From Bisporella sp. PMI_857 (lineage: Eukaryota; Ascomycota; Leotiomycetes; Helotiales; Helotiaceae): a stretch of 64,000 bases of DNA. The notes under the pieces were generated by a model that saw only the letters and a list, made by a program, of their open reading frames with translations, was not told the origin of the DNA and searched no databases. Shown here one piece after another: positions 11,531 through 22,068 of this stretch. Each line of letters opens with the position of its first letter. Within the stretch, counting starts at the first letter, position 1. The stretch lies in NCBI GenBank assembly GCA_021307315.1, contig JAJSPD010000061.1, positions 124,001-188,000 of the forward strand, given 5' to 3'. The translations under genes were made by a program, and so were the position numbers.

Positions 11531-13044
11531 AAATATTTAAGTGTTTATCCAACTTCTAAATTAGATACCTACCTCTATATAGCGGCTCTGTTAACTACGT
11601 GTCTGGAGCCTCTCCACCGCCTTCTGGAGGCAAAGTCTAACATCTTATTGTCCTGTACTTAAGTTTGTTGAAGTCATCAGTAATATAATTCCATGACGTC
11701 ACGTGCTGGGCCAACTTGTGGCTTCATGGACACTTCCTCCTGGTCATAAGAAATAAGAGCCGTATGATATGCTTTAGCCGTAACCACTTAAACCAGCATT
11801 CTAACATGCCGAAATGCCACAGAGTTGCGAGCAAGGGGAAGCGGATGAACCAGCCTACAGTCCTGTTAGATGACAGAAGTAGGGCCCATAATTGACGATA
11901 TCTGGAGACCCAGGCCAACGCCTTCGCATTTCTGAGAATTTGGGCTTATGGCTGCACCGCTAGGTGGTCTTGGGAAAACACATTTTGGTGTTCGTCGCTG
12001 TTGCTTATCGTTGGCTAGAGTTTCATTGAGGAGCTGGGGCGGCTGATTCCAAAAGGCGGTTTGATTTTTGACGACCTGCAGAACCCATGCTCATTGTGCT
12101 GAGCGTGCAGAATGGATTTTGTTAAAGCGGTGCAGGTTGGGGAGTTGCGTCTTTCGACCATTTAGTCAACTGCCTCAAGTTCGTTGTGGTATTCCATATA
12201 ACCCATAATGGGCCTAAAAATCAATTTTGGGGACAATCAACTTGGCATACTTTCAAACTTATACGATTCAGAATACAAACTAATCTCTACTTGTCCTAAT
12301 TATTAAGAGAACTCCTCTTTTATAGAGATTTCTCTCTCGTATTATCGGAGATATAGCCCAACTAGATTCCGTACTCTTTCTTGCCCGTTATATAATCCTT
12401 CGTCTAACACGTGATCCAGCCTATGAATATTGACCCTGACATGAGACTTGTTCCAGATATTTTGAGATTCTAGCCATTTCGATAGAAAACGAACTCTGAG
12501 CTCTTAAGGCTACTTTGTATTGGGTATTGATGAGATGTAAACTATATAAGGAATTGTTACACATAGAGATAATCAGTGTATATAAAGAAGGGGGTTGTCT
12601 AAGTCTCGTATCTGTAGGTGTGTTTAACGATATTATTTATAGATACTAGACTTAAGCTACGTAAGTACAGATGAATTTTTAAAGGATGGGAACATTGAGA
12701 GTTTGAATTTTCATTAGATAGTAGCATACGGCAGACAGTTCGCACGATATGACGAATAATGAAAGCTCTTGCAAATGGAATGATATTTGATCCTCATTGT
12801 ACGTCCTGGCTGGTTGGAGTATTTGCAGTTATATATGATGGACCTAGTAGCGGCCGTGGCTCTTTACCAGACCCAATCAATGGCCTAAAGGCAATCGCTC
12901 CACCGTACCGTAACTGCCCGATATTTGTCGAGTTGAAGGATACAGCATTGTGATCATGCTTTTCAGGGTTGATCTTTCTGCTCCAGGGGAAAAGGCTTGT
13001 GGTGTAGAATATTGCCCAAACCAAGCCTCAACACTCGGTGACAC
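11531..13044. other. Intergenic region
   Basis: About 1.5 kb, AT-rich in 12180-12720, with no convincing gene. Short frames near 11724-11918 and 12759-13024 have no recognisable motif and overlap on both strands. Confidence 0.5.
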
Positions 13045-14661
13045 TCATCTCCTGAGCCGTCTCTTTAACACCCTTCCCAACCGTTTCAGCGCGTCTGTCG
13101 GACTCTTGCCATGGAACGCTACATCGATGTCATCCAGACTCTTGCCACGAGTCTCAGGCATGAACACACAGCAGACCAGAGAAGTAAAGAGCGTGCATGC
13201 CCCAAACAGAAAATAAGCCCCGTAGCTCGAGTTGGCCAGTAGCGACGGCGTGAATAACGCGACGAGGAAATTGGTGATCCAGTTACTACCATGCGCGATA
13301 CTTGTAGCACTAGCGCGTGTACGCTGAGGCTGGATCTCAGCTGCGTACAGTTTCATACTTACGGCCCACGATATGCAATAGATAACGGCGAACAGGTAGA
13401 TACATACGATGACGACCCATCGACCGGCGCCCTCGCCCGCATACACCGCGCCTCCGGCATAGAGGCCGCCCATGAGGAACATAGTAGCTGTCATTCCTAA
13501 ACCACCTAGGATCGTGCTGATGCGTCGACCCCACTGATCCGCATAGAGAGTCGCGGGGATGGTGACAGCGAAGATGACTATAGCTGACACGCCCGAGGCC
13601 AGGAATGTTGATTGATTCGTGTCCAGGCCTGCTTGTTGGAAGAGTAGCGGGGCGTAGTAAAGGACGCCATCGATGCCGCTTAGTTGCTGCATGCCCATGA
13701 GGAAGACGGCTAGGAAAAGGCGCATGCGCGCATCGGGAGAGAAGACATCAAGTAGTTTGTCCTTCTTTGATTTGGGCAGTTCTCTCCGGGTCGACTTGTC
13801 AGTCATCGTGACCATGGCTATGGAGCCTGCCGCATCAGTGGGAGTCCCCGTCTCGGTGGCGGGGTCCTGAATCTGATTCATGATCTTCTCGCGATCGGCG
13901 GCCGCGATGCCGAGTTTCTCCCAAGTACGCTCAGCTTCGTCGTTCCTGCCACGGAGCGAGAGCCATCGTGGAGAGGGAGGCAGCCAGATGAAAACAATCA
14001 CGGCGAAGAGGAGCGAGTACACAGCAAGCAACAAGAATGGTAGACGCCACGAGAAGGACGATGTGATGTCTGCTGTCCCATAGCATGTAAAGAAGCCTGT
14101 CACTAGACCAAGCGTAGTGAGCAACTGGGGTGCGGTGGTGAGAGCGCCGCGATGCCTTGGAGGCGAGATTTCGCAGATGTAGGCGATGAGTGTGCCCAGG
14201 TAGAGGCCTTCGCCAATACCCTCGACGACGCGGCCAAGTATGAACATGGCGATGTGCACCGAGGCTGCTTCTAGAGCCGCGCCTAGAGCAAAGATAGAGG
14301 ATCCGATGGCAATTCCGCGAGACCGACCCAAGGCATCCGCGACTCGACCTGCGAAGAAAGAGGAGACGGCGGCAGGAATCAGGATCGAGGATACGATTAG
14401 ACCATGAACTGTAGGCGAGGGTTCGCCAACGTAGTGCTTAAAGTCATCCATCACGGTCACGGGACCGATGATGCCTGTGTCAATACCGAAGATGAAGCCG
14501 CCCAACGAACAAACGAGGGCAGCAACGATATAGCCCGGGGGCCTTTGGAACAGACTCGAGGACTTCATTGCCTGGAGCAATTGGTTGTACCTCGGTTTTA
14601 ATCTGTTTGAGGCACCAGCAGGTCGGATTTGTGCAGACACCAAGCTGGCCAATGCTGACAT
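13045..14661 (-). CDS. Sugar-porter family MFS transporter (proximal copy)
   Basis: 538 aa, intronless, start ATG at 14661 (a longer open frame upstream has no ATG). Sugar porter hallmarks (PF00083, TC 2.A.1.1) occur in order: GGFIFGIDTGIIGPV in TM1, GRVADALGRSRG loop 2-3, GRVVEGIGEGLYLGT, YICEISPPRHRGALTT, PPSPRWLSLRGR after TM6, QQLSGIDGVLYYAPLLFQQAG in TM7, DQWGRR, and PETRGKSLDDID after TM12. There are about 12 hydrophobic segments. Expected role: proton-coupled uptake of a sugar or polyol at the plasma membrane. It is divergent with the P450 (769-bp shared promoter) and strongly resembles a second transporter at 35433-37224 on the other side of the cluster. Export of the pathway product is possible but not supported by family. 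The C-terminus is Arg-rich (LKRRLRR). Confidence 0.9.
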   Translation of the reverse strand: MSALASLVSAQIRPAGASNRLKPRYNQLLQAMKSSSLFQRPPGYIVAALVCSLGGFIFGIDTGIIGPVTVMDDFKHYVGEPSPTVHGLIVSSILIPAAVSSFFAGRVADALGRSRGIAIGSSIFALGAALEAASVHIAMFILGRVVEGIGEGLYLGTLIAYICEISPPRHRGALTTAPQLLTTLGLVTGFFTCYGTADITSSFSWRLPFLLLAVYSLLFAVIVFIWLPPSPRWLSLRGRNDEAERTWEKLGIAAADREKIMNQIQDPATETGTPTDAAGSIAMVTMTDKSTRRELPKSKKDKLLDVFSPDARMRLFLAVFLMGMQQLSGIDGVLYYAPLLFQQAGLDTNQSTFLASGVSAIVIFAVTIPATLYADQWGRRISTILGGLGMTATMFLMGGLYAGGAVYAGEGAGRWVVIVCIYLFAVIYCISWAVSMKLYAAEIQPQRTRASATSIAHGSNWITNFLVALFTPSLLANSSYGAYFLFGACTLFTSLVCCVFMPETRGKSLDDIDVAFHGKSPTDALKRLGRVLKRRLRR

Positions 14662-15430
14662 GGCGGTGATATTGTCTTTCCAATGTGGTGTGAAGTAATG
14701 CGAAACGCGAAGATGGCTGACAGTGTCGACTAGGAAGCGGTAAAATGCTATCACACACGTAGAAGAGTTAACGTTCTTGTGCGGTTGTTGTTTCTTAGGT
14801 CAAAAGGTTGCTCTGGAAGCACAGAAAGATGGGATATCGCCAGGATGAACATTTGTAAGCCAGCATCAATGCTTGCTTTCGAAAGGTAGCCAATAACTTT
14901 CACGAGTATAATTTTCCCTTTTCGGCGGCAAGTGGGTCCTATTTTGGTGCAATCGGAACGGACCGCGTCTTTATTTCCGCATTCGGTACAGTAAGCGAGT
15001 AACACCAGGTTCTTGGATGTTGATCAATTACCGTATCAAGAATGGGTCACGGGAATATCTGCCCTGTTACACTGATCTTCGCCGTCGTCTAGATTTCCAG
15101 TTTAGGAGTATTATACACACTGACGATAAGCGCAGTGATCGCTTCGGTAAGAGGCTTGGCTGCAGCTAGAAAGGAAGCGAACTCAATGTATTGCCCTCCG
15201 TCGTGAAGTTGACTACATTCGGCCTCATATCTTGAGTTGTGGAAACCCGACTGATGCACTCATGGCGGATTTCGAATCTGACCAGGACTCCCATACTGGT
15301 GAAGTACATCGAGCGAAAGACAGGATGCGAGTATATGGGCGCGAGCCCCCCATAGCCGCAGTCCTTCAATTGTCCTCTCTTCAAACCACCACAACCGTGA
15401 ATTTTGGGTATCATTCAGAAACCATCCAGA
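14662..15430. promoter_or_regulatory. Divergent promoter, transporter / P450
   Basis: 769 bp between two divergently oriented start codons, with no gene inside. Likely drives both. I see no clear repeated operator. Confidence 0.5.
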
Positions 15431-17066
15431 ATGTTGGCATTACTAGGCGTTGCCATCTTGGGCCTTGTGGCCATGGTTGTCTTGTGGCCCGTCGTCGAAT
15501 ACTTTTGGGACGCCAAAGGCTTCCGCAAGTATCCCGTGCAAAACTTCCTCTCCGGCTTCACAGGCCTAGGTTACAACTGGGAAATCGGGCGCGAGCACTC
15601 GGTCGTCCGCACGCGCCGCCTTCATGAACTCCACCAAAAGAAAGGTGATGTAATTCGCGTGGCCCCTAACTGGCTTTCATTCAGCAGTGCAGCTGCCGTC
15701 AAAGACATCTACGGCCACAAATCCCCCCTGTTTAAGAACGAAGTATATATCGCCCTCCAGGAGAACGGCCGCCACCTTGGCAATATCATCAGCAAGTCCT
15801 ACCACTCGGAGCGGCGACAGCTGGTCGCGTCTTACTACGCCCCAAAAAACATCGAGTCATGGGAGCCCAAGATTACTGCGCTGGCTACCACTCTCGTCAC
15901 TAATATGGACCGGTTGTGCACGTCTCCATTGCATCTAGGGCAAGTGCCAGCAAGGAGGGATCTTTTGTTCGACGGAAACCGATGGGGGTTGATGTTCGCC
16001 ATGGAGAGCGCCAGCAGGATCGGTCTCAGCGCGAACCTCGGCTTCATTGAGAGGAGTTCCGATGCCTTCGAGATTGACAAGCCAGACGGCTCCAAGCAGA
16101 CGATTAGCCCCATTGACAGCCTTCGCGGCTATTATGGTGCGGCAGCCACTCTGATTTGGGATGGGCGCCTGTATCCGATGCTCAAGGTGCTTAGCGGGGT
16201 CATGTCGCCTCATTACGCCAAGGCATGGGTTCACGGTGATAATTGGCGCGGCTTTCTAAACAAGTTGGTCAACGAACGTATCGCGCGGTATGACAGCGGC
16301 GAGTATCTCAATGACCTCTTCCAGCCCATGCTTGAGGATAGGAAGACTGGTGACCAGCCAGACATTCCCACCAGGGACAAAGTAGCCGAGATGGATCAGA
16401 TGTGTACGTACCTATTACCGAGAAACATGAGGGAGAGTGAGTGTCGCTAACAAGCATGCGGCAGTCAATGGCGCTACTGATGGGACCGGCGGCTCGCTAG
16501 TCAATACACTTTATTACTTGGTCAAGCACCCGGATGCCATGAAGCGTGTCCGCGCCGAATTGGACGAGGCGCTTGGCTCCGACGTCGTCGCCGCCCCGTG
16601 GTCCAAAGTCAAGAGCTTGCCTTACCTAAAAGCCTGCATCGACGAAGCCCAGCGCTTGGCCCCCGCAGTGGCTGGGGACCTTCCCCGCAAGACGCCTCCC
16701 GGCAGCACGTACATGGTTGCCGGCGTGACGGTGCCCGGGAACACCGATTGCAGCATCTCGGCCTACACGGCCCAGCGCGACCCTGACATCTTCCCGGACC
16801 CTGAGGCGTTCAAGCCCGAGAGGTGGCTGATCAAGGGTGAAGACAATCTGAAGAGGATGTTAGATGTGTACCTTGTCTTCACCATGGGGGCGAGGATGTG
16901 CATGGGTAGGAGCGTGACTATCTTGGTCCAGTCGGTGTACCTAGCGACTCTGCTGCACAGATATGAGTTTGCACTGGCGAGTCCGGACTGGGAGGTGCAG
17001 AGGACTGAGCGATTCAATCTATGGGCGGGCGAGATGCCGTTGAAGATTTGGAGACGGGAGTTCTAG
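15431..17066 (+). CDS. Cytochrome P450 monooxygenase
   Basis: Exons 15431-16403 and 16465-17066. The 61-nt intron (gtacgt, branch gctaaca, gcggcag) gives 524 aa. An N-terminal membrane anchor (residues 1-22, LALLGVAILGLVAMVVLWPV) points to the ER. The I-helix segment is FNGATDGTGG, right after the splice site. K-helix ExxR is EAQR, and the PERF-type motif is FKPERW. The heme loop FTMGARMCMG fits FxxGxRxCxG with Cys470 as axial ligand. The oxygen-activation motif is unusual in placing Gly between the acidic residue and Thr (D-G-T rather than D/E-T-T). Within the cluster it is the natural candidate for hydroxylation or epoxidation of the polyketide (inference). It is convergent with the Zn2Cys6 gene and divergent from the transporter. 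Confidence 0.9.
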
Positions 17067-17663
17067 ACCGTCGCCAATGGGTTCCCTGAGCGATAACCTG
17101 GATTAGGCTGGTGGAAGATATTCAGGGCGATTTAAATACGAAGGTATGAAGGTACGGAGGCAAATGGTATAAATTGACTGAAGTATTAAGAAGCATATAA
17201 CCTACCGAAATTATATGGTAGGTGATGGTACAATTATATTGTATATAACGATATAATTACGTTGGTATTGAACTAACTGTCACGGACACGGCTATGTGAT
17301 ATAGTAGGACGAAGTGTGGTGCTCCTATCACGAGAATACTAAACTAAAAAGAGAAGGGTAGGGTTCGAGAAAGTCGAGGTTCTATATGCACGTGGATTAC
17401 GTGGCTTGATTAAGCAAACACGTGACGCGATATCAGGCACATAACACTAACTAGTACATAGTGATCGTACTAGGAAGTAGGTAGTGTATGTATTTACATG
17501 GGATATCCGATAACTGAAGACTCGGCTAGCCGCTGCAATTTCTGCACTTGGCTCCGGAAATTGAGGCCACATCGTATTTCGAGGTCACCTAACACTACAA
17601 TATTTAAAGTTAGTAATTACTATTTAAAAGGACGATATGCGTCTTCGATAATGTCTCAAGAGC
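17067..17663. other. Convergent intergenic spacer
   Basis: 597 bp between the 3' ends of the P450 and the regulator. AT-rich, with no gene seen. Confidence 0.5.
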
Positions 17664-19371
17664 TCAGCGCAAAGACACAATCCGACTAGACAGGAGGGGT
17701 CTTAAAAATATGCTATAAAGGAGGATTATTATCTTTGGAAATTGCGTACCTGCCCAAAGCTTTGTCTTCTTGCCGATCCCATTAATATGCTTGGCAGCTA
17801 AATGGAATACGGTAGTCAGCTTGAACCATCTTGCTTATTGAATTCTTATGCTAAAGGGATCTACCAGGACGTACCGAAGAACAGTGGTTGGGCAGAGAAG
17901 GCGCGGACGCTGGTAGGTAACTCTGATAAAGCTATGTTGGCAATCTCGGAAGCATGAAATTGAATCTACGTGGCTGTGTTAGTCTACGGCGTAGAAATAC
18001 GCGGATTGTACTCACTTGAGGAATACGCGAGGAATCATTTGGTGTAGATTCCGCAAATAGCAGGATGTAAAGAAGGTGGTACCACATAATGGCGGCGGCT
18101 TGGGTCCGACATAGCAGTTTTAGCATCTTATCCCCTTTCCCTTACAGCAAATTTTGATTACTCACCAGCTGTGGGCACGGCGAAATACGTCTTTACCAGT
18201 CCGAGGTCATCTGAATCACCATACTTGACCCCTAGAAACGATACGGGTAAATTACCGTACCATGCGGCGGCTTCACTGTGAATATCCTGTAATATATTGT
18301 TTGGCGAGGATGGGGGATCATGAGCGTAGACAAAGTCAATGGCTCTGGCAACAAGCCACATGAGTTGGTTGCTCAGTGCATCTTCATCAGCTTCCCCATG
18401 GCGCCACTCGACATCCCAATCTTTCGGGCTGAGCTGCAAGGTTGTCTCATTTTCTAAGGCGATGGTGATCTCATGCCTGACATAAATCCAAAAGTTTGCT
18501 CTATCCATCCCTTTGCACTGGGCATTAATGCCCTGAATTCTAATGAGCGTAGAAGCACCACGAATATGGCGTTGGTGCTCGTAGCCATGTGCCTCCAGCA
18601 TCTCGTAGCTAGAAAGCAACATGTTAGCCGTGAGTGCATCGCCTTGAGTCGAGCCTGGGTTGCTATCCAGATGCTGGATTAACAAACGCAGCGCATTGCC
18701 GTAGTAGCGAACAGCAGGGACCGACCAAATCTCGCCCGAGGGGAGAAGGCTAAGCTGCTTGGCGGTGAACGCGCATACGCATTTCTTTAGCAGCGCCGAG
18801 GTGAGGCAGCGGCGGGGGACTTCGAACTGGTAGGAGCGGCTGTGGTCGAAGATGTCCATCCAAGTGGCCATTCCCGTTGTGAAAACAGAGAGCAAGTACG
18901 CCGCTTCGACATTGAGAGGGAGAGGGATTGGTTTTGGGGAAGGGGTGGGCGACAAGGCCAGGAGGATAGAGCTAGAGGATGGGGAAGTATCCGAGGGCTG
19001 GGTGGTGGACTGATCGTTGACCGAGAAGATGCTGGGTACAGATTCGGCCTTTCTGTGTGACGAGCCTATGCCTGGCTTTAATGATGTCGCCGAATCGCTG
19101 TCGTTATCTTCAGTGCCTGCCTCGAGGGGAGGTTGCACTCCAATTATCTCGGTGGTGGGGGGGCACCATGCCGAATGGACGATGAACTCAAAAGGCTGGC
19201 AATGAAGACTTAGGCGCTCGCAGTTACTGCAAATCGGCTTCTTCTCATCACAGCTAGCATGACGAGCTTTACATGTGTAGCTATGGTTGCCAAGAAGCGG
19301 TTAGCCTGTTGTTGTTGTTGTCCTAATCGCCAATGGCTTTGGTAAGTGAGTACAGTAAATAGCGACTTACC
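17664..19371 (-). CDS. Zn2Cys6 transcription factor (likely cluster regulator), start not resolved
   Basis: Multi-exon gene. The main exon 19280-18166 begins within the binuclear cluster: CYTCKARHASCDEKKPIC then SNCERLSLHC. The first Cys is formed only by splicing TG at 19371 to C at 19280 across an intron (19281-19370, GTAAGT, branch GGCTAACC, ATAG). Later exons read in frame through introns 18099-18165, 17966-18015 (branch GACTAAC) and 17798-17874. They give AAAIMWYHLLYILLF, IQFHASEIANIALS and ending text typical of the fungal-specific TF middle homology region. The last exon runs to TGA at about 17664. Exon 1 has no in-frame ATG: the frame meets TAA at 19402-19400. The start is therefore either in an undetected exon or lost. 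By position it probably regulates the PKS cluster (inference). A GCGCTTCC inverted repeat lies 120-140 bp upstream. Confidence 0.75.
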
Positions 19372-19490
19372 AGCCTGTTGCCGCACCGATAGCCCCAAGT
19401 TAGCAGCAAGAACAAACTATAGAGGGATACCTAAAATGGCTGGGGTTCTAGCGGGCTTCACCTACCTGTTTTTCTACGTGGTCCTGACCG

Positions 19491-19513
19491 GCGCTTCCCG
19501 CGCCCGGAAGCGC
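19491..19513. promoter_or_regulatory. Palindromic candidate operator upstream of the regulator
   Basis: Perfect 8-bp inverted repeat GCGCTTCC (19491-19498) and GGAAGCGC (19506-19513) with a 7-bp GC-rich spacer in otherwise AT-rich DNA. Such a site could be bound by a dimeric Zn2Cys6 protein or by a GC-box factor. Function is inferred only. Confidence 0.4.
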
Positions 19514-20034
19514 TATTCCGCCTAAGCTGTGAGTCGGATGGGTCCATAAATAAGTTTGCAAAGCAACCTGCAAGAAAGTGACTTGGGCGGCACTCGGACA
19601 CTGAAGTATCCTGTCTCATATCTGCGGGTTATACACCCGGGCTAATCATATCGTAAACCGATGATGTTAATGTTAGATAACGTCCAAGCGTGCCAATCTT
19701 GATCAAAACCGAAACGGGATGATATGAAATATATGCATGTAGGTTCAACGGCGGTACAGTCCAGTCAGTAGGCACCTTTTGACATGACTGCAGACATAGA
19801 AGGTACAGAGGTTGATAGTTGTCACTCGACTAGCAAGGGGATTTTCCTGCAACAGTCCCACTATTTGATCTTGGCTTGTTTAGGCTCTTTAAGCGAGAAG
19901 CTTTGTTTAATAAATACGCTTGGTTGAAGATCTATTATTGTACTTTTTTTAGGACAGACAATTGTAAGCAAAACAGCTAGCAAGGAAGCCTTCCTAGCGT
20001 TGTGACAACTATTAACCGCTGTACCTTCGTACTT
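19514..20034. other. Intergenic region
   Basis: Upstream region of the regulator gene. No coding signal. Confidence 0.45.
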
Positions 20035-20300
20035 ACTTCCTACATGCCCAAATATTCCAGCTTTCCCCGTCTGTGCACACTTAGGCTTGGCATTGTTACA
20101 CTTAAGACTTTATTAGTATTTTGCGTAGCTTTTTTTGCATTATAAACACTGTAATATATTCATTACTACTTTATTTACTAAAGCCGATTATTAAAGCGAC
20201 AGCAGGATTATATACTCTATAGTTTGTTCGTGGTTTGCGAAGAACTTTCTGAACGACGCACGGACGCAAAAAGGTTGGAATATTTGGGCATGTAGGAAGT
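20035..20300. mobile_element. MITE-like element with 25-bp terminal inverted repeats
   Basis: The 25 bases at 20035-20059 (beginning acttcctacatgcccaaata) are the exact reverse complement of 20276-20300. The 266-bp element has an AT-rich interior (20090-20230) without coding capacity. Flanks show TA dinucleotides just outside a few imperfect bases (left gtacttactt, right agtagtatg), consistent with a TA target. It lies between the regulator and the epoxide hydrolase. Confidence 0.75.
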
Positions 20301-20897
20301 AGTATGCATGTAAAAAGTGCGCTTATGCAGCAGAGAATTAAGTCGCGATATGCAGCAACCCCGCCCCCACCCCCGGCTGAAGCTGGCGGGTGAACTCAGT
20401 AGTAGTAGTTACAAATCGAAAGCACGTGACCATAAACAATTGCACATATCCCATACAGAAATTAAGTTTTTTTTATTTTTTTATCAGCCTCCAACTTCCT
20501 TACTTATGCTTTACGGGTCGCTGGTAATAAGCCTTGACTCCATGATCCTCTGGTTCAGCTGTATTTACTTTTCCTTGGCTACTTTTAGTCATAGAATGAG
20601 CCTATGCGTTCACGTGTTCCCTTTCTCGCCCCTGACTCCTCACATTATCTGACTAAGTATATCTCGGCCCGACAATATTCCGAAACCCCGATATTTATTC
20701 GGTTGTAACTTCTCTATTTCATATTCGAACCAAAGGTGGGAGGTGGGGGGCTGCATATCACCACTCAATTTATTCTTGGTCAGATTAAGCACGCAACTTC
20801 TGGTAACAGTTAGACTTATCAGAAGTCACAACGTTGTATGCAAGCCTCCCGTGAAAATTCTTGATTATCTGCAGAGCTCTATGGAGATCTACAGTGT
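20301..20897. other. Intergenic region, 3' flank of the epoxide hydrolase gene
   Basis: No gene seen. The open frame at 20317-20652 is low-complexity. Confidence 0.45.
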
Positions 20898-22068
20898 CTA
20901 AGTCTTGGCCACCTCACTGGCGAAGGCCAGGAGAAGCTTGTGCAACTCATTGGGCCGCTCCAGCTGGATCCAGTGGCCACAGTTCTGCATCATCTCGATG
21001 CGAAGCTGCGTAGCCCACTTCAGCGTGTTCTGGCTCTGCATGTCTGCCCGAGTCACGTAGTCAAGATCGCTGACCACCAGCAGCGTTGGCACTCGGCAAA
21101 ACCTCTCCTCTTCGTTAATGCCCGTCTCATCCGGCAGATTGACACCCCGCATGGCAGCCTTGTACCAGCTCAGGGGCCCTCTGTAACCCTTGGACAGAAT
21201 CCTGTCGCGCGTGGTGTATTCTGCCAGACTGTACCACGGCGGGAGTGGGTCAAGCTTGCCAGAGCGCACATAGTCCCGCGCTGCCCCAACGGGGGCGAAG
21301 TTGACCTTCCAGTCCGCTGGGTCTTTCGGATATATTAGACTAAAGATGGATGCGGGCTTTGTTACAGTATTTAGTACAATCATGATTGATGCTCGTTTTC
21401 TCATAAGTACTCACATGCTCATCAGCGTCTTTGGCCGCCTCTTCCGAGTTGTGCCAAGGCCAATACCCATACGTTTCGTAGCCGAACATCGCCTTGGTGA
21501 GAGCGAGCATCGCGTCTATAAGCAAGCATGTATGTCAGCAAGGACGATCAATTTCAAGCCTCTCAGGTTTCGTACCAATGTCCCAGACTAGCCCAGGTTC
21601 CACATAGCCCACAGAGACGAACACCGCGCCGAGCAAACGATTGGGAATGTAAGTCGCGAGACGGGATAGCAGACCGGAACCCCTTTTTCATTCAGTAAGC
21701 ATCAGTCCACGTCATATCAAGCAGCCAAAAACAAACCAGTCATGCGAGACAGCTACACAGCAGGACACGCCCTCGTGGTCCAGAATCTCGGCCATGTGCT
21801 GTGACATGGTCTTCATGCGGTATGCCCCCACGTCGGTTGGTGAATCTGTGTCGCCATAGCCCAACAGATCCGGCACGATGACGCCATATCCCGCCGCCGG
21901 CAGGGACGCAATCTGATGACGCCAGTCATAACTGGAGCTGGGATAGCCGTGGAGTAAGAGAAAGGTTGGCTTGTCTGGCGTAGCCGGTGCCGAGGCGACA
22001 TACCCGTAGGTGGTGCCATCGGACACGGTCAGCTTTTTGGCAAGAGACGGGAACGTAGTCGAGGCCAT
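20898..22068 (-). CDS. Epoxide hydrolase, alpha/beta-hydrolase fold
   Basis: In-frame spliced model of four exons (22068-21737, 21682-21576, 21515-21415, 21356-20898), exactly 999 nt and 332 aa. The first intron sits inside the nucleophile motif. Oxyanion motif is HGYPSSSYDW. The nucleophile elbow VAVSHDWGS carries Asp110, the epoxide-hydrolase signature, where esterases have Ser. The lid has GYETYGYWPWH and SWYKAAMRG, supplying the two Tyr that usually polarise the epoxide. The acid is near SDLDYVTRAD and the general base is His in NCGHWIQLERP. Expected reaction: epoxide to vicinal diol via an Asp ester. In this cluster it probably acts on an oxygenated polyketide intermediate made by the P450 or flavin monooxygenase, or detoxifies it (inference). 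The third intron ends in AAAG, a less usual acceptor, supported by continuation DADEH/PASIFSLIYP. Confidence 0.9.

Noticed and set aside
10766..11662. Open frames of 116 and 84 codons
   Set aside because: They lie in the inverted repeats of the foldback element; their composition is repeat-derived.
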